A stretch of 64,000 bases of DNA. Origin: an uncultured Fibrobacterota bacterium. Its GTDB lineage: Bacteria; Fibrobacterota; Fibrobacteria; Fibrobacterales; Fibrobacteraceae. Below are positions 18,066 to 27,692 of the stretch, one piece after another. Every line of letters starts with the position of its first letter. Position 1 is the stretch's first letter. Where the stretch lies: positions 1 through 64,000 of the forward strand of contig CAIRAY010000143.1 of NCBI GenBank assembly GCA_903876665.1. Reading direction: 5' to 3'. The position numbers and the translations under genes were made by a program. The notes under the pieces are model-generated. The model was not told the DNA's origin, searched no databases, and saw only the letters and a program-made list of their open reading frames with translations.

Positions 18066-19015
18066 AATTATTAAGCATAGGCCTTATCGTTCTGCTCGGG
18101 GCAGGAATTTCCTTTGCCCAGACCGCCCAAGTGGTTTTGACTGGAGGTGCCCCAAACCCTTCGCTCAAGACTCTGATAGAGGGGAACACCGCTGCACTTC
18201 TTAACGAGCTCGAAGCCAAAGGGCATACAGGAAAATCCCTTGCGAAAATTCGCGAGGTTTCTTCGGAGGCCTTTTCCTCTCTCGAACAGTTGTGGGCAAG
18301 TGACCCATTTTTCCCCTTGGACATTGAGGTATATGGAAACTTGTTGAAAACTCCTGCCGGCTTTCAACTTCGTGGAATTCAGGTGCAATTGACCAAGGGC
18401 AAAGCCACCGAAGAACTGGTGATCAGCTACGACCTCAAGGGTGCGGTAAGCGATGTCCGCTTCGCCATTTCCCAGCACCAGTACACTGCCGTGATGGGAT
18501 CGGGGGCCGATGTTAAGGATTTCCGCCGTCGTCAATATGTCCTGGATTTTGTGGAAAACTACCGCACGGCATACAACCGTAAGGACATTCCCTTTATCCA
18601 AAAGGTATTTAGCGATAATGCACTGATTATTGTCGGAAAGGTGCTCAAAGATGTCCCTAATTCCGAGGGGACCTCCATGGGCCTTGACACCAAGAAGGTC
18701 AGTCTAGTGACCTACAATAAAAAACAATATATGTCTCAATTGCAGAGCACCTTCAAAAAGAACCAAGTGGTCAAGGTGGGTTTTGACTCCATCAGCGTGC
18801 AGCAACACCCCAATTCGCAAAAAGACGAGTGGTATGGAGTCACCCTGAAACAGGTCTGGAATTCTACCGCTTATTCGGATACCGGTTATGTGTTTTTGCT
18901 GATTGACTTTACCAAAGAAACCGAGCCAACCATTTGGGTGCGCGCCTGGCAGCCCGGAAAAGAAACCCGTCCGGCCGAGGTCCTTTCCTTAGGCGATTTT
19001 GAAATTGTGGAGTAA
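18062..19015 (+). CDS. Secreted protein with NTF2/SnoaL-like C-terminal region
   Basis: A 317-residue protein starting MKLLSIGLIVLLGAGISFAQ, a signal peptide without lipobox. ATGA overlap with the upstream gene sets the start at 18062. Residues about 165-300 have the shape of an NTF2-like domain: FVENYRTAYNRKDIPFIQKV followed by FSDNALIIVGKV, then GVTLKQVWNST and TGYVFLLIDF. The N-terminal part is unassigned (putative helical and beta segments). Such domains bind small ligands or partners; no catalytic residues are evident. Likely a periplasmic partner of the operon's other products. Confidence 0.68.
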   Translation: MKLLSIGLIVLLGAGISFAQTAQVVLTGGAPNPSLKTLIEGNTAALLNELEAKGHTGKSLAKIREVSSEAFSSLEQLWASDPFFPLDIEVYGNLLKTPAGFQLRGIQVQLTKGKATEELVISYDLKGAVSDVRFAISQHQYTAVMGSGADVKDFRRRQYVLDFVENYRTAYNRKDIPFIQKVFSDNALIIVGKVLKDVPNSEGTSMGLDTKKVSLVTYNKKQYMSQLQSTFKKNQVVKVGFDSISVQQHPNSQKDEWYGVTLKQVWNSTAYSDTGYVFLLIDFTKETEPTIWVRAWQPGKETRPAEVLSLGDFEIVE

Positions 19016-19022
19016 GTAAGTC

Positions 19023-21800
19023 ATGAATTTTTTACAAAAAGCCAAAGCCATTCTTTTCGCAGTTGTCCTGGGAACATCAGCCACCCAGGCTGGAGCTCCT
19101 TGGCGGGTCACCAATCCCGAAGGTGATGTTAAATTCACACTCTACCAAAAGGCTCAGGACAGCGTGACGGTGCGCATCAACTATGGCCGCGCCGGGTTAA
19201 AAGTGGACGCCACCATGAAGGTGGGTGGGGTGGAGTATAAAGAAACCTCCCAGGCCTACTACATTATCGTTCCCAAGTACATGAAGCAGAAACTGGTCAT
19301 TTGGCGAAAGGATGACGCCGGCGATAAAATTGAACTTCAAATACCCTCCCTTGAAGCCAAGCAACTGATTGAGTTCAATATCAGCGAAGATGTGCTCAAT
19401 ACCGAAAAGAAAGAAGGCAAGGGAAAGTGGTCGTTGGAAACAACGCCGACCGGAGCGCATTTTCAGTTTGATGGCTTGCCCATCGAGGGCACCACGCCTT
19501 CGGGAGCATCCAAGGACTTCAATGTGCAAACTTATAAGGTTCTGATCACCAAAGACCGCTACAAGCCCGTAGAAGTTCTTTTGGATGTGCAAAAGGATGA
19601 AACGATTTCCAAGACTATTTTGCTCGAGCCCAGCTGGGCCGATGTGGAATTTGTGACCAATATTCCCGAAGCCCAATTGACCATCAACGAACACACGTAC
19701 ACTATCGGCGCCAAGGCCCCTTTCCGACTTTTCGGCGAGTCCGAAGGACTAATGGCTCAGCGTTATGACTATGCAGTAGAATCCCCGGGTTCCGCAACCA
19801 TCAAGGGGTTTATTGATTTGTCTCCGGGTGAAAAAAGGAGCGTTCCCATTAATGTCAATCTGGAATGGGGCAACTTGAACTTCACCAGTATTCCCGATGC
19901 CTGTCAGGTCGTCGTCAATGGCGAGAACTGGGGAACCACCCCATTTTTGCGAGAAAAAGTTCCTGTGGGCGCCTATCGGGCCAGCTTCCAAAAAGAGGGC
20001 TACGAGCCTCGCCAGGCGACCTTCTCTGTAGATCGATTTTTTCAGGATGTGAAAATGAATTTAGCCTTGACCTCGGGAAACCTCCATTTGGTGATGGAGC
20101 CCGGCAGCAAGGTCACATTGGATGGACAAATCCAGAGTGCAGGCCAACAGGACTTTTCTGGGCTGTCCGTCACTGCCCATAAAGTAGAAGTCACTCACCC
20201 CGACTATGAGCTCTGGTCTGGTGAAATCAGCATCTTTGAAGAGCAACAGCAGTTTACGGTTCCCCAGAAAGCCAAACCAGCAACCTTGAACGTGGCTGGA
20301 AACATTTCCGGTGCAACCGTAATGCTAGATGGAGTCACATTGGGAGTGGCTCCCTTACAAGCGCTTTCTTTGGCTGGGAGCAAGGCCAGCGCCACTCTTC
20401 ATGTGGAAAAATCTGGCTTTACCGGATACGACACGACTATCACCTTGTATCCGAATTCTAAGTTGAATGTGCAGTATTTTATTGAAGATATGGAAGAACG
20501 CGATGCTCGCGAGCGACAATATACTCGGTATGAAGACGCCTCCCCGCTTGAATTGGGTCTGCGTACGGGTCCTGGCGGGATTATCCAATATGGCGTCCGC
20601 GAAGGGAACTTTGTCTGGTCCCGTGGCCTTTCGGTGGGTAGCACATCCTCAACATTTTCGGAGTATCATGCCTCTTTGAATAAGCTGAATGACCGGATCG
20701 AGGCCGTCGATGTCCGTCTCAATATTTATGAACGCGGATATGGAGTTCACTTGAAAACCCCGCAATCCTTCCTAGTGGCCGAAGCCGGGGTGGCTGCCAT
20801 GTTGGCCCCCACAGTTCATTTTAATTTGAACGACCAGGCCACAGATTCCTATACATATAAACTCTCCAAGCAAACAGATTATTCTATTTACATGAAGCGA
20901 GGTTTCTCCCTCGACCTTTTGGCTTTAAAAGCGATGGTTGGCATCAACCTGCATCCTTTGCTGAGTGTTTATGCAGGTGCAGGGATCTATGGGGGATTGT
21001 TGAGTGCAAGCGCAGTCTCCTCCGTTTTGAATCCTGGGCTAGACACCAATTCACTGAGCACCCTAGATCGCGAAGACATGGCAACGAATATGAAGGACGC
21101 CCGCAAGAACTACCACCCCTACATGTACAATTCCGTCTCCCTGGGAATGAACCTCTTCCTCGATCGTGAAATTTTGAATACCCTTTCGGGAGAGCCCATC
21201 CCCGAATGGTGGGAAGCCATCACAGCAAGCTGGCTCTGGGGTGGCTATTCCGGGGATTACGGAATGGGCTGGGACCTGTCTCTGGGAAAAGTGGACATTC
21301 AAAATCTGGAATTGGGTGGCTTAGCCCTCACCGCCGATATTTTCCCCATGCGATACAACAACCACACATACGGACTTTGGCTTTCCAAGGCTGGAGTGGC
21401 CAAACATGGAAAATTTCTTTTCCTTGACGCCATGGCTTCCTTCTCCTTGGGCTATGGCTGGAATTGGGATCTTCCTAAGACATTCGCGGAAGAACTATAT
21501 GGGATGACCCAGACCGAACTGCAGGACTCTTTGTTGGTTAAAGTGGGCTCCTATTCCACCATCAAACCCAAAGTCAAGGGCACAAAATACTTTGAGTTTA
21601 AGTTGGGTCTAAGCCAGCGGATTCTGGACCGTATTGAATTCTTTGGCGAAGTTTACACCGAGTACGGAAACTGGACATATTACGATGCTTCAGTTGACTT
21701 CAGTAGCGGCGAAGAATTGAAACGTCATTACGGTTGGAGCCCCTTGGCCATTGCCGCTGGAATCAAGTTAATGTCCGTCACTGCCGGATCGGAGGATTAA
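19023..21800 (+). CDS. Large exported protein with PEGA repeats and a C-terminal beta-barrel-like region
   Basis: A 925-residue protein with a signal peptide (MNFLQKAKAILFAVVLGTSA). Residues about 135-480 contain a chain of PEGA-type small beta domains: WSLETTPTGAHFQFDGLPI, LNFTSIPDACQVVVNGENWG then YRASFQKEGYEPRQ, and a TLNVAGNISGATVMLDG unit. From about residue 500 on the protein alternates aromatic-rich strands and turns, consistent with an outer-membrane beta-barrel. This suggests that PEGA domains face the periplasm or surface and the barrel anchors them. It is the fourth gene of the operon, 4 bp upstream of the FISUMP lipoprotein gene. Function unknown. Confidence 0.72.
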   Translation: MNFLQKAKAILFAVVLGTSATQAGAPWRVTNPEGDVKFTLYQKAQDSVTVRINYGRAGLKVDATMKVGGVEYKETSQAYYIIVPKYMKQKLVIWRKDDAGDKIELQIPSLEAKQLIEFNISEDVLNTEKKEGKGKWSLETTPTGAHFQFDGLPIEGTTPSGASKDFNVQTYKVLITKDRYKPVEVLLDVQKDETISKTILLEPSWADVEFVTNIPEAQLTINEHTYTIGAKAPFRLFGESEGLMAQRYDYAVESPGSATIKGFIDLSPGEKRSVPINVNLEWGNLNFTSIPDACQVVVNGENWGTTPFLREKVPVGAYRASFQKEGYEPRQATFSVDRFFQDVKMNLALTSGNLHLVMEPGSKVTLDGQIQSAGQQDFSGLSVTAHKVEVTHPDYELWSGEISIFEEQQQFTVPQKAKPATLNVAGNISGATVMLDGVTLGVAPLQALSLAGSKASATLHVEKSGFTGYDTTITLYPNSKLNVQYFIEDMEERDARERQYTRYEDASPLELGLRTGPGGIIQYGVREGNFVWSRGLSVGSTSSTFSEYHASLNKLNDRIEAVDVRLNIYERGYGVHLKTPQSFLVAEAGVAAMLAPTVHFNLNDQATDSYTYKLSKQTDYSIYMKRGFSLDLLALKAMVGINLHPLLSVYAGAGIYGGLLSASAVSSVLNPGLDTNSLSTLDREDMATNMKDARKNYHPYMYNSVSLGMNLFLDREILNTLSGEPIPEWWEAITASWLWGGYSGDYGMGWDLSLGKVDIQNLELGGLALTADIFPMRYNNHTYGLWLSKAGVAKHGKFLFLDAMASFSLGYGWNWDLPKTFAEELYGMTQTELQDSLLVKVGSYSTIKPKVKGTKYFEFKLGLSQRILDRIEFFGEVYTEYGNWTYYDASVDFSSGEELKRHYGWSPLAIAAGIKLMSVTAGSED

Positions 21801-21803
21801 ACC

Positions 21804-23909
21804 ATGAAAATCCAAAGCAAATTATTCTACACCTTTGCTCTCCTTCTTGCCCCTGCCTTTTTTGTTAGCTGCGTGGATTTCACCATGGCCAAATCCGAAA
21901 CCCGACTTTCGGGCTCCAAGTGGATTTGTGAAGAAGTCGGTAGCGACGTTTCATGCGAATACAAGGTGATTGGAAGTCCCTCCGCCATTGTAAAGACTCC
22001 ACTCATTGATGATTTTAACGACTTCGATTCCATTTCGGAATGGGGCGGGGTGTGGGAAGGGTACCCCAGTGTTTCCGATAATCCCAACGACTACGGGTTC
22101 CTGACGATTTCCCAGGATAATTATTCCAGCACGAACAAATATTTGCAGGTCTCCGTGTATGCCAACCAGCTGAACGGAATGAGTGACCCTCCCATTGGTC
22201 TCAAGCTCTATATTTCTTCCAGCAAAAAAGAGACCGACATTCAATTTTGCGATTCCATCACCTATGATTACATGAGCTATTCCATGCACCGATTTGCCTT
22301 GGAAAGCAAAGGGGTTTCCGAAGAATTTTCTTTTGGCGTAAACCTGCCTGCCTCCACTGCTTGGACCACGGCCACCATTATTCCCAGCGACCTTACCCAG
22401 CAAATCAATGCAGAAGCGGGAACGCTGGACCTTGCCCATGTCCGCTCCATGATTTGGATGTTGCCTGCTTCTGGCGCCAGTCTTTCCATTGACAATGTGA
22501 AGTGCAATTTTGTCCAGTCCTCTTCCTCCTCCGCATCATCTTCCTCCTCTGTCTCCGCATATTGCAAAAATAACCCGGACAAATGCGGACAATTTTATGA
22601 TGACCGTGATCTCCAGGAGTACCCCTGGGTGAAGGTTGGAGACCAGATATGGATGTCCAAGAATTTGAATTATGGGCCATATACAATTGCGGGATCCAGT
22701 TTAAACGATGCGGCGGTTGATAAGTTTTGCAGCAATAACGATTCGTTGAACTGCGAAAGTGAGGGTGGCTTCTATAATTGGTCCGATCTTATGGGCTTGG
22801 CGGCTACCTGTGAAGGCATGAATTGCGAGCTGACCAGCAGAAAGGGTCTTTGCCCTACGGGCTTCCATGTGCCGTCCTATACGGAGTGGAACACCTTCTT
22901 GTCGGCGGTCGCCCTCTTGAATGGCAACGGATCCCAGCTTTCTTCCGAGACCTGGTCCTCCCTTGCTCCGGCATTCAAGGATAAGTACTCCTGGGATCCG
23001 GCAGGCAAAGACATTATTGGGTTTAGCATCCAGAACCTTGGCTACCCCTCCGGTGGTGTTTGGTATCCTGGGTACTCCGGGTACTCCACTGGATTTTGGA
23101 CCTCCACCGACACCAGCGGATCCGCATACCGTTATGCCGTCACCTTTAGCCAAGCCAGCAACGACATCAGTTATGTCCAGGCATCCGGCTGGACAAGCTA
23201 CAATGTTCGCTGTATCGATGACGATGGAGTAGCCCCCGACTCAACCGTACCAGATATTTCCAGCTCTTCGACGACGGGCAGCTCCTCCGGTTCCCTGGAT
23301 TCAGGGAGACTCACCACTGCCGAGACGGGCGACACCAATACCTATGGCTGGGTTCGTTTGAATGGAAAGCGCTGGCTGTCCGAAAACATCAATGCGGGAC
23401 CATTCGTCCTGCTGGGGTCCACAGTGCAATACATACCCCAGCGCATCTGTCAGGATAACCTTGAGGAAAATTGTCATAACGGCTACGGTGGCTTTTATGA
23501 TTGGGTAACCGCTCAAAACCGTTCCGCTTCATGCAACAATCAAATTTGCGGGTCTTTGGGGACTCTTCCCGGGATTTGTCCCACAGGCTGGCGCATCCCC
23601 ACAATGAATGAGTGGGTCAATCTGGGATTGCATTATACGGCCGATGCGTTGAGAGGATCTTCGGGCTGGAGCTCCGGATCGGGATCCAACACCTCTGGGT
23701 TTAACGCCTTGCCAGCCGGCTTTGTGCAATATGCAGGGGGAATCCGCTCCTTTGTCAGTCAGCCTGAAGGAGCATTCTTCTGGGCTGCCGATGAAAACAA
23801 CCTCACCCTGGGATACCGGGTTTTCTTAGATGCGTCTGCGGATACAATTCAGTATAACACCGTCGACAAGACCGCCATGCTCAGCGTCCGCTGCATCTCG
23901 GATAATTAA
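21804..23909 (+). CDS. Lipoprotein with two FISUMP domains
   Basis: A 701-residue lipoprotein (lipobox FFVSC, about residue 23), last in the five-gene operon, with GGAGG just before the ATG. Residues about 70-235 are a beta-sandwich-like region beginning IDDFNDFDSISEWGGVWEGY, which resembles carbohydrate-binding-type folds. A Ser-rich linker (QSSSSSASSSSS) leads to two FISUMP domains, about 270-470 and 510-700. Each carries the Fibrobacter signature: W.KVGDQIWMSKNLNYGP or WLSENINAGP, GICPTGWRIPTMNEW and SVRCI at the end. FISUMP domains are abundant Fibrobacter surface modules of unknown biochemical role. A rho-independent terminator follows at 23951. Confidence 0.85.
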   Translation: MKIQSKLFYTFALLLAPAFFVSCVDFTMAKSETRLSGSKWICEEVGSDVSCEYKVIGSPSAIVKTPLIDDFNDFDSISEWGGVWEGYPSVSDNPNDYGFLTISQDNYSSTNKYLQVSVYANQLNGMSDPPIGLKLYISSSKKETDIQFCDSITYDYMSYSMHRFALESKGVSEEFSFGVNLPASTAWTTATIIPSDLTQQINAEAGTLDLAHVRSMIWMLPASGASLSIDNVKCNFVQSSSSSASSSSSVSAYCKNNPDKCGQFYDDRDLQEYPWVKVGDQIWMSKNLNYGPYTIAGSSLNDAAVDKFCSNNDSLNCESEGGFYNWSDLMGLAATCEGMNCELTSRKGLCPTGFHVPSYTEWNTFLSAVALLNGNGSQLSSETWSSLAPAFKDKYSWDPAGKDIIGFSIQNLGYPSGGVWYPGYSGYSTGFWTSTDTSGSAYRYAVTFSQASNDISYVQASGWTSYNVRCIDDDGVAPDSTVPDISSSSTTGSSSGSLDSGRLTTAETGDTNTYGWVRLNGKRWLSENINAGPFVLLGSTVQYIPQRICQDNLEENCHNGYGGFYDWVTAQNRSASCNNQICGSLGTLPGICPTGWRIPTMNEWVNLGLHYTADALRGSSGWSSGSGSNTSGFNALPAGFVQYAGGIRSFVSQPEGAFFWAADENNLTLGYRVFLDASADTIQYNTVDKTAMLSVRCISDN

Positions 23910-23950
23910 TTCCTTCCGCATACCGCAAAATCAACAAATTCGTACAACTA

Positions 23951-23977
23951 AACGGCTCTGCAGGCCGTTTTTTTTTT
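23951..23977 (+). terminator. Rho-independent terminator of the envelope operon
   Basis: Stem AACGGC (23951-23956) / GCCGTT (23964-23969) with a 7-nt loop and a run of ten T (23968-23977). Confidence 0.85.
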
Positions 23978-24019
23978 GCGATCGACTGTGTCGCCGGTTT
24001 CTGGTATTTGGTATTATCC

Positions 24020-24027
24020 TACATTTG
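24020..24027 (+). promoter_or_regulatory. TACATTTG box 5' of the ammonium channel gene
   Basis: Exact TAnnTTTG match, but 43 nt from the ATG at 24071. This gene has its own ribosome site (TAGGAG), so here the same promoter element would make an ordinary leadered mRNA. Confidence 0.35.
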
Positions 24028-24070
24028 GGTGGGACTCTGTCTCAAATAACAACACTTTTGTAGGAGTTTT

Positions 24071-25225
24071 ATGCCTCGGTTTACCAAAATTGTAGCAACT
24101 ACGTCTTTGCTTCTTGCCGGGGCAACGGGCGCATTTGCCCAGACCAATGAATCCGGTCAAATATCCTCCATACTGCAAGTGCAGCAATACGAGCGGGCTA
24201 TCCACATCATGGCCATGTTGCTGATCGGATTTGGCTTTCTCATGGTCTTTGTCCGGAAGTATGGGCGCTCCGCCCTGACGGCCACCTTCCTTTTGGTCAG
24301 CGTGGCCTTGCCCGTATATCTCTCCATCGGTAGCCTTTCCATGTTCGAAGCCAAAGGCGAAATCGAGCTTTTCATCCTAGCCGAGTTCAGCGCCGCGAGC
24401 TTGTTGATTGCCGCTGGCGCCATTTTGGGCCGCATAAAAATTTACCAGTATATCATTCTCGGTTTGCTATTCGTGCCATTCTATGTCTTAAATGAATTGA
24501 TCGTGATTGGCGACTATTTCCACATTGTGGGCAAAGTTGCGGACACCGGTGGCTCCATCGTGATCCACGCTTTTGGCGCCCTTTTTGGCATCGCCGCCGC
24601 TATTTCCCTGACCTCCAAGCAAGACATCGAGGTTCCCATTCAGTCCGACGCCACCACGGATAAATATTCGGTGCTCGGGAGCATGGTGCTTTGGGTGTTC
24701 TGGCCAAGTTTTTGCGCCGCGCTCGTACCTGTTGAAGCCGTTCCCCACACGGTGGTGAATGTGTTCCTTGCTCTTTGCGGATCGACCCTGGCCACCTATT
24801 TCGCCTCCATGTGGATCCGCGGAAAGGTAAGCATCGCCGACATCGCCAATGCGGCCCTAGCCGGCGGAGTCGCCGTGGGCGCCACCTGTGATTTTGCCTC
24901 CCATCCCCAGGCCATGGTCATCGGCCTCATTGCCGGAATGCTCTCCACCGTCGGATTTGCCATCCTCCAGGCCAAGCAACAGAAATTCCATAAGATCATC
25001 GACACCTGTGGCGTATCCAATCTCCACGGGATTCCCGGAATTTTTGGCGGGCTCGTGGCCATTGTGGTCGTCGATGGCCTGGACATTGCAGCCCAGCTGA
25101 AGGGCATTGGGATCACCATAGCCATTGCGGTTGTGGCCGGTCTTGTCAGCGGAAAAATCGTTTCCCTTTTCGGCAAGCAATCCGAAATCTACAACGACAG
25201 CGCCGAATTTCATGACGCGGAATAA
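24071..25225 (+). CDS. Rh-type ammonium/ammonia channel (Amt/Mep/Rh superfamily)
   Basis: Moves NH3/NH4+ across the inner membrane. The 384-residue protein has a cleavable N-terminal signal (MPRFTKIVATTSLLLAGATG) and about 11 membrane helices. The pore twin histidines are His166 in GGSIVIHAFGALFG and His319 in DTCGVSNLHGIPG. Those two strings match the Rh branch, including the DTCG...NLHG and HxFGA patterns, better than bacterial AmtB. One Rh position is Ser instead of His (GVSN). The gene stands alone, with no glnK-type PII gene beside it, again unlike AmtB. A GGAG site precedes the ATG, and it converges on the minus-strand surface operon. Confidence 0.88.
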   Translation: MPRFTKIVATTSLLLAGATGAFAQTNESGQISSILQVQQYERAIHIMAMLLIGFGFLMVFVRKYGRSALTATFLLVSVALPVYLSIGSLSMFEAKGEIELFILAEFSAASLLIAAGAILGRIKIYQYIILGLLFVPFYVLNELIVIGDYFHIVGKVADTGGSIVIHAFGALFGIAAAISLTSKQDIEVPIQSDATTDKYSVLGSMVLWVFWPSFCAALVPVEAVPHTVVNVFLALCGSTLATYFASMWIRGKVSIADIANAALAGGVAVGATCDFASHPQAMVIGLIAGMLSTVGFAILQAKQQKFHKIIDTCGVSNLHGIPGIFGGLVAIVVVDGLDIAAQLKGIGITIAIAVVAGLVSGKIVSLFGKQSEIYNDSAEFHDAE

Positions 25226-25233
25226 TCGGTCTT

Positions 25234-26349
25234 CTATGGTGACTGGAAGGGAACTGCGACGATGCGGTCGTTGGTTCCCCCGTCAGCCCAGCTGAGAAAG
25301 GCGTAGACCGCATAGCGCTTAAGCCGTGAGCCCATAATACCCAAAGGCACCGATTCTCCGATCAAGAGGCATTGGCGTTCGCTGGCACAGGGTGTGGCGG
25401 GGATTGCCGCACATTGGAACCCGGAAACTTCATGCCAGCAGATTCGAGGAGCAGATGCCGAACCCAAGCCGGAATCGATTTGCGCTTGGGTAAAAGTCGA
25501 AGCCGTTACCCCAAAATAGAACGGGCCTTCCACGGAGTCCGCAGAAGCCAAAGAGCGAGTCGGATTTGCCAGCGTGTAGAGGTTGATTGAATCTTTGACA
25601 AATTGATTCCCGATAAAGCGGGTGTAAAGTAGTTGGCTATAAGAGGTGCCAAAAAACCAAGGAGTGTCTGCGGCCACATCGTAGTATTTCAAATCCCTTC
25701 GCACTCTGCTGTAGTCGTCACCGTTAATCAGCAGGGGAGGTAGGGAATCCTTTCCAATTGTACCCCGATTGAGCCACATGTCGCCATTCAATGTGCTTTG
25801 GGTACCCCACCAACGAACCAGGAGGCTGTCCTCACGCAATGAGTATAAATCAACCGAGCTGAACATGGTTACGGTTTGACTATCCTGCAATTGGACGTCT
25901 CCGGATTGAACATGGAAGAGATCGATCTGCCAGCTGTAGTGCGTCAAGCCGGTCCTATCGGCATTCTTGACGCCCAAGACATAATTTGCAGTCACTGCTC
26001 GTATGGAATCCCCGAGAAATGAGCTCCCCAAAGAGGTCGCCCTCCATTGCTTGAACGCCTGCACAACGCTTAAGTCGTACCCACCGGCCATTCCTAGTCC
26101 CCAGGCGCTATTGCCATTGCTGAAATGGGTTACGGGGAACGAGTCCTTTAGGCTAATAAAGGCCGGATCAATTACATAGCCCCCCGGCCTCATTTTTGAA
26201 TCCACCCTATACTCTTTGATGGCGCTGGTAGAATCCCCTCTATAGGACCAACCATCTTGGACTCCGTCGGACATGACACTACAAGACTGCAGAAGCAGGA
26301 GGAATGGGACGAGAAAAACGACATGAAGATTCCGAATAGCAATATTCAT
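25234..26349 (-). CDS. Lipoprotein of unknown function, last gene of minus-strand surface operon
   Basis: A 371-residue lipoprotein; lipobox LLQSC near residue 23 after a hydrophobic stretch. The mature part is rich in beta-type sequence with aromatic and Asn/Gly turns. Near the C-terminus a motif with closely spaced cysteines (GFQCAAIPATPCASERQC) could form disulfides. No family recognised. Its start overlaps the stop of the upstream gene by ATGA, so it is the third gene of a coupled operon led by a FISUMP lipoprotein. Confidence 0.7.
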   Translation of the reverse strand: MNIAIRNLHVVFLVPFLLLLQSCSVMSDGVQDGWSYRGDSTSAIKEYRVDSKMRPGGYVIDPAFISLKDSFPVTHFSNGNSAWGLGMAGGYDLSVVQAFKQWRATSLGSSFLGDSIRAVTANYVLGVKNADRTGLTHYSWQIDLFHVQSGDVQLQDSQTVTMFSSVDLYSLREDSLLVRWWGTQSTLNGDMWLNRGTIGKDSLPPLLINGDDYSRVRRDLKYYDVAADTPWFFGTSYSQLLYTRFIGNQFVKDSINLYTLANPTRSLASADSVEGPFYFGVTASTFTQAQIDSGLGSASAPRICWHEVSGFQCAAIPATPCASERQCLLIGESVPLGIMGSRLKRYAVYAFLSWADGGTNDRIVAVPFQSP

Positions 26350-27692
26350 TCCCGCTCCTCCTTCAAAAATCTGTTGTATGCAATAGTTTTTTGGGCGTTC
26401 CTAAATACGGGGTTCTTGACCAGGTTCAAGCCATACCCCGCTTCAAACCCAAAGATAGTGGAGTTGGGAAGATCAATGAATTCAGGAGAGTGGGACGCAT
26501 TCACCGAGGCGAAAATTCCATAGGAGATATATTTGTGGACGATTCCGAATGCAACCGACCCCGAGAACGGATTGCCGGAATTCGATTGCCGCCAGCCTAA
26601 ATCAAGGCCAGCCACCAGACTGCCGTCATCCATCAGGCCGCCCTCTTTCGACGTCCAGGCGTAATCCAAGAATCCTTGACGCAAAGCCATGGCGGGTTGC
26701 GCTTCCATCGTCAGACCATAGGAGAGCCCAGGAATCTTCAGAAGCCGGGAAAATTCTTGTTCCAAAATGACAATGCGACCGGTGGAGAAGGCATCGCGCA
26801 GGTTATAATATGGATCCATGCTCGATGATACCAGAGAAACCGTGGTCTGGAAGGCGCCGATCCAGGGGAGCTGCTGCATGACCCAATTATTTGCCAAGGC
26901 TTTTGCCCGGTACAATGGTTCCGAATGATATGTGGCTTGGAACGAGGACAGGTCTTCGCCATTGGAGCCCTTGCCCCAGAAGTAGCCCACCGATCCCCAA
27001 TCCCCATAGGCAAGGGAGGCTGTGTAATCATTGATGACATGCTTGTCTGCTTCAATTATTGGAGGGGGAACGACATAGGCTGGAGTGTCATCCCGTAGCA
27101 CGACCCCGGGAGTGCTTGTGAAGAACTCTCCATTGCTGTAAATGCCTGTGTAAGTCCTTTGCACCATTCCAACCTGCGCCGAAAACCCGAGGATTCCACC
27201 ATTCAAAAACAACTCTCCGTCCATATATTCCATCGGGGGTATTCCATCAGCATCCATGCGTGCGCTTGAGGTATACTTTGACACCTTCTGCAGGTGAATC
27301 AAGGAATACATCACGCCAAGATTCCAAAAAGCTCCGGTGCGGGGTTCTCCGCTACCCCATGCCGCATCTACGAATACGCGTTCCAGAGATCCACCAAAGA
27401 CACTGCTGTCGGCAAAGGCAAAATAGGCAGGTGAACGCACAAGACCCATGCCAGCAACTGGAGTTGCCTCGTTCCAGTAGTATTGCAACACGCGCTGTAG
27501 CTCGACATCCTTTTGGATGTTCATGGCCGCATTCGCCGCCCGCATGATGGTTGGTCCGTCGAAGGCATTCTTCGCTGCAGCTTGCGAAACGGTTGGGCCA
27601 TCGGAGCCCTGAGCCCAGGCCATACCACAGGTCAAGGCGATCCCTAGCAAAGCTCTTATCTGAATTCCTTTACACACAAAATACTGCATCAT
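26346..27692 (-). CDS. Putative outer-membrane beta-barrel protein
   Basis: A 448-residue protein with a signal peptide (IQIRALLGIALTCGMAWAQG). It is composed of alternating amphipathic strands with many aromatic residues and ends in a predicted strand, features of outer-membrane barrels. No family recognised. It is coupled by ATGA overlaps to the FISUMP lipoprotein upstream and to the lipoprotein downstream, which suggests a three-part surface complex: two lipoproteins and one barrel. This is inference from the arrangement. Confidence 0.62.
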   Translation of the reverse strand: MMQYFVCKGIQIRALLGIALTCGMAWAQGSDGPTVSQAAAKNAFDGPTIMRAANAAMNIQKDVELQRVLQYYWNEATPVAGMGLVRSPAYFAFADSSVFGGSLERVFVDAAWGSGEPRTGAFWNLGVMYSLIHLQKVSKYTSSARMDADGIPPMEYMDGELFLNGGILGFSAQVGMVQRTYTGIYSNGEFFTSTPGVVLRDDTPAYVVPPPIIEADKHVINDYTASLAYGDWGSVGYFWGKGSNGEDLSSFQATYHSEPLYRAKALANNWVMQQLPWIGAFQTTVSLVSSSMDPYYNLRDAFSTGRIVILEQEFSRLLKIPGLSYGLTMEAQPAMALRQGFLDYAWTSKEGGLMDDGSLVAGLDLGWRQSNSGNPFSGSVAFGIVHKYISYGIFASVNASHSPEFIDLPNSTIFGFEAGYGLNLVKNPVFRNAQKTIAYNRFLKEERE

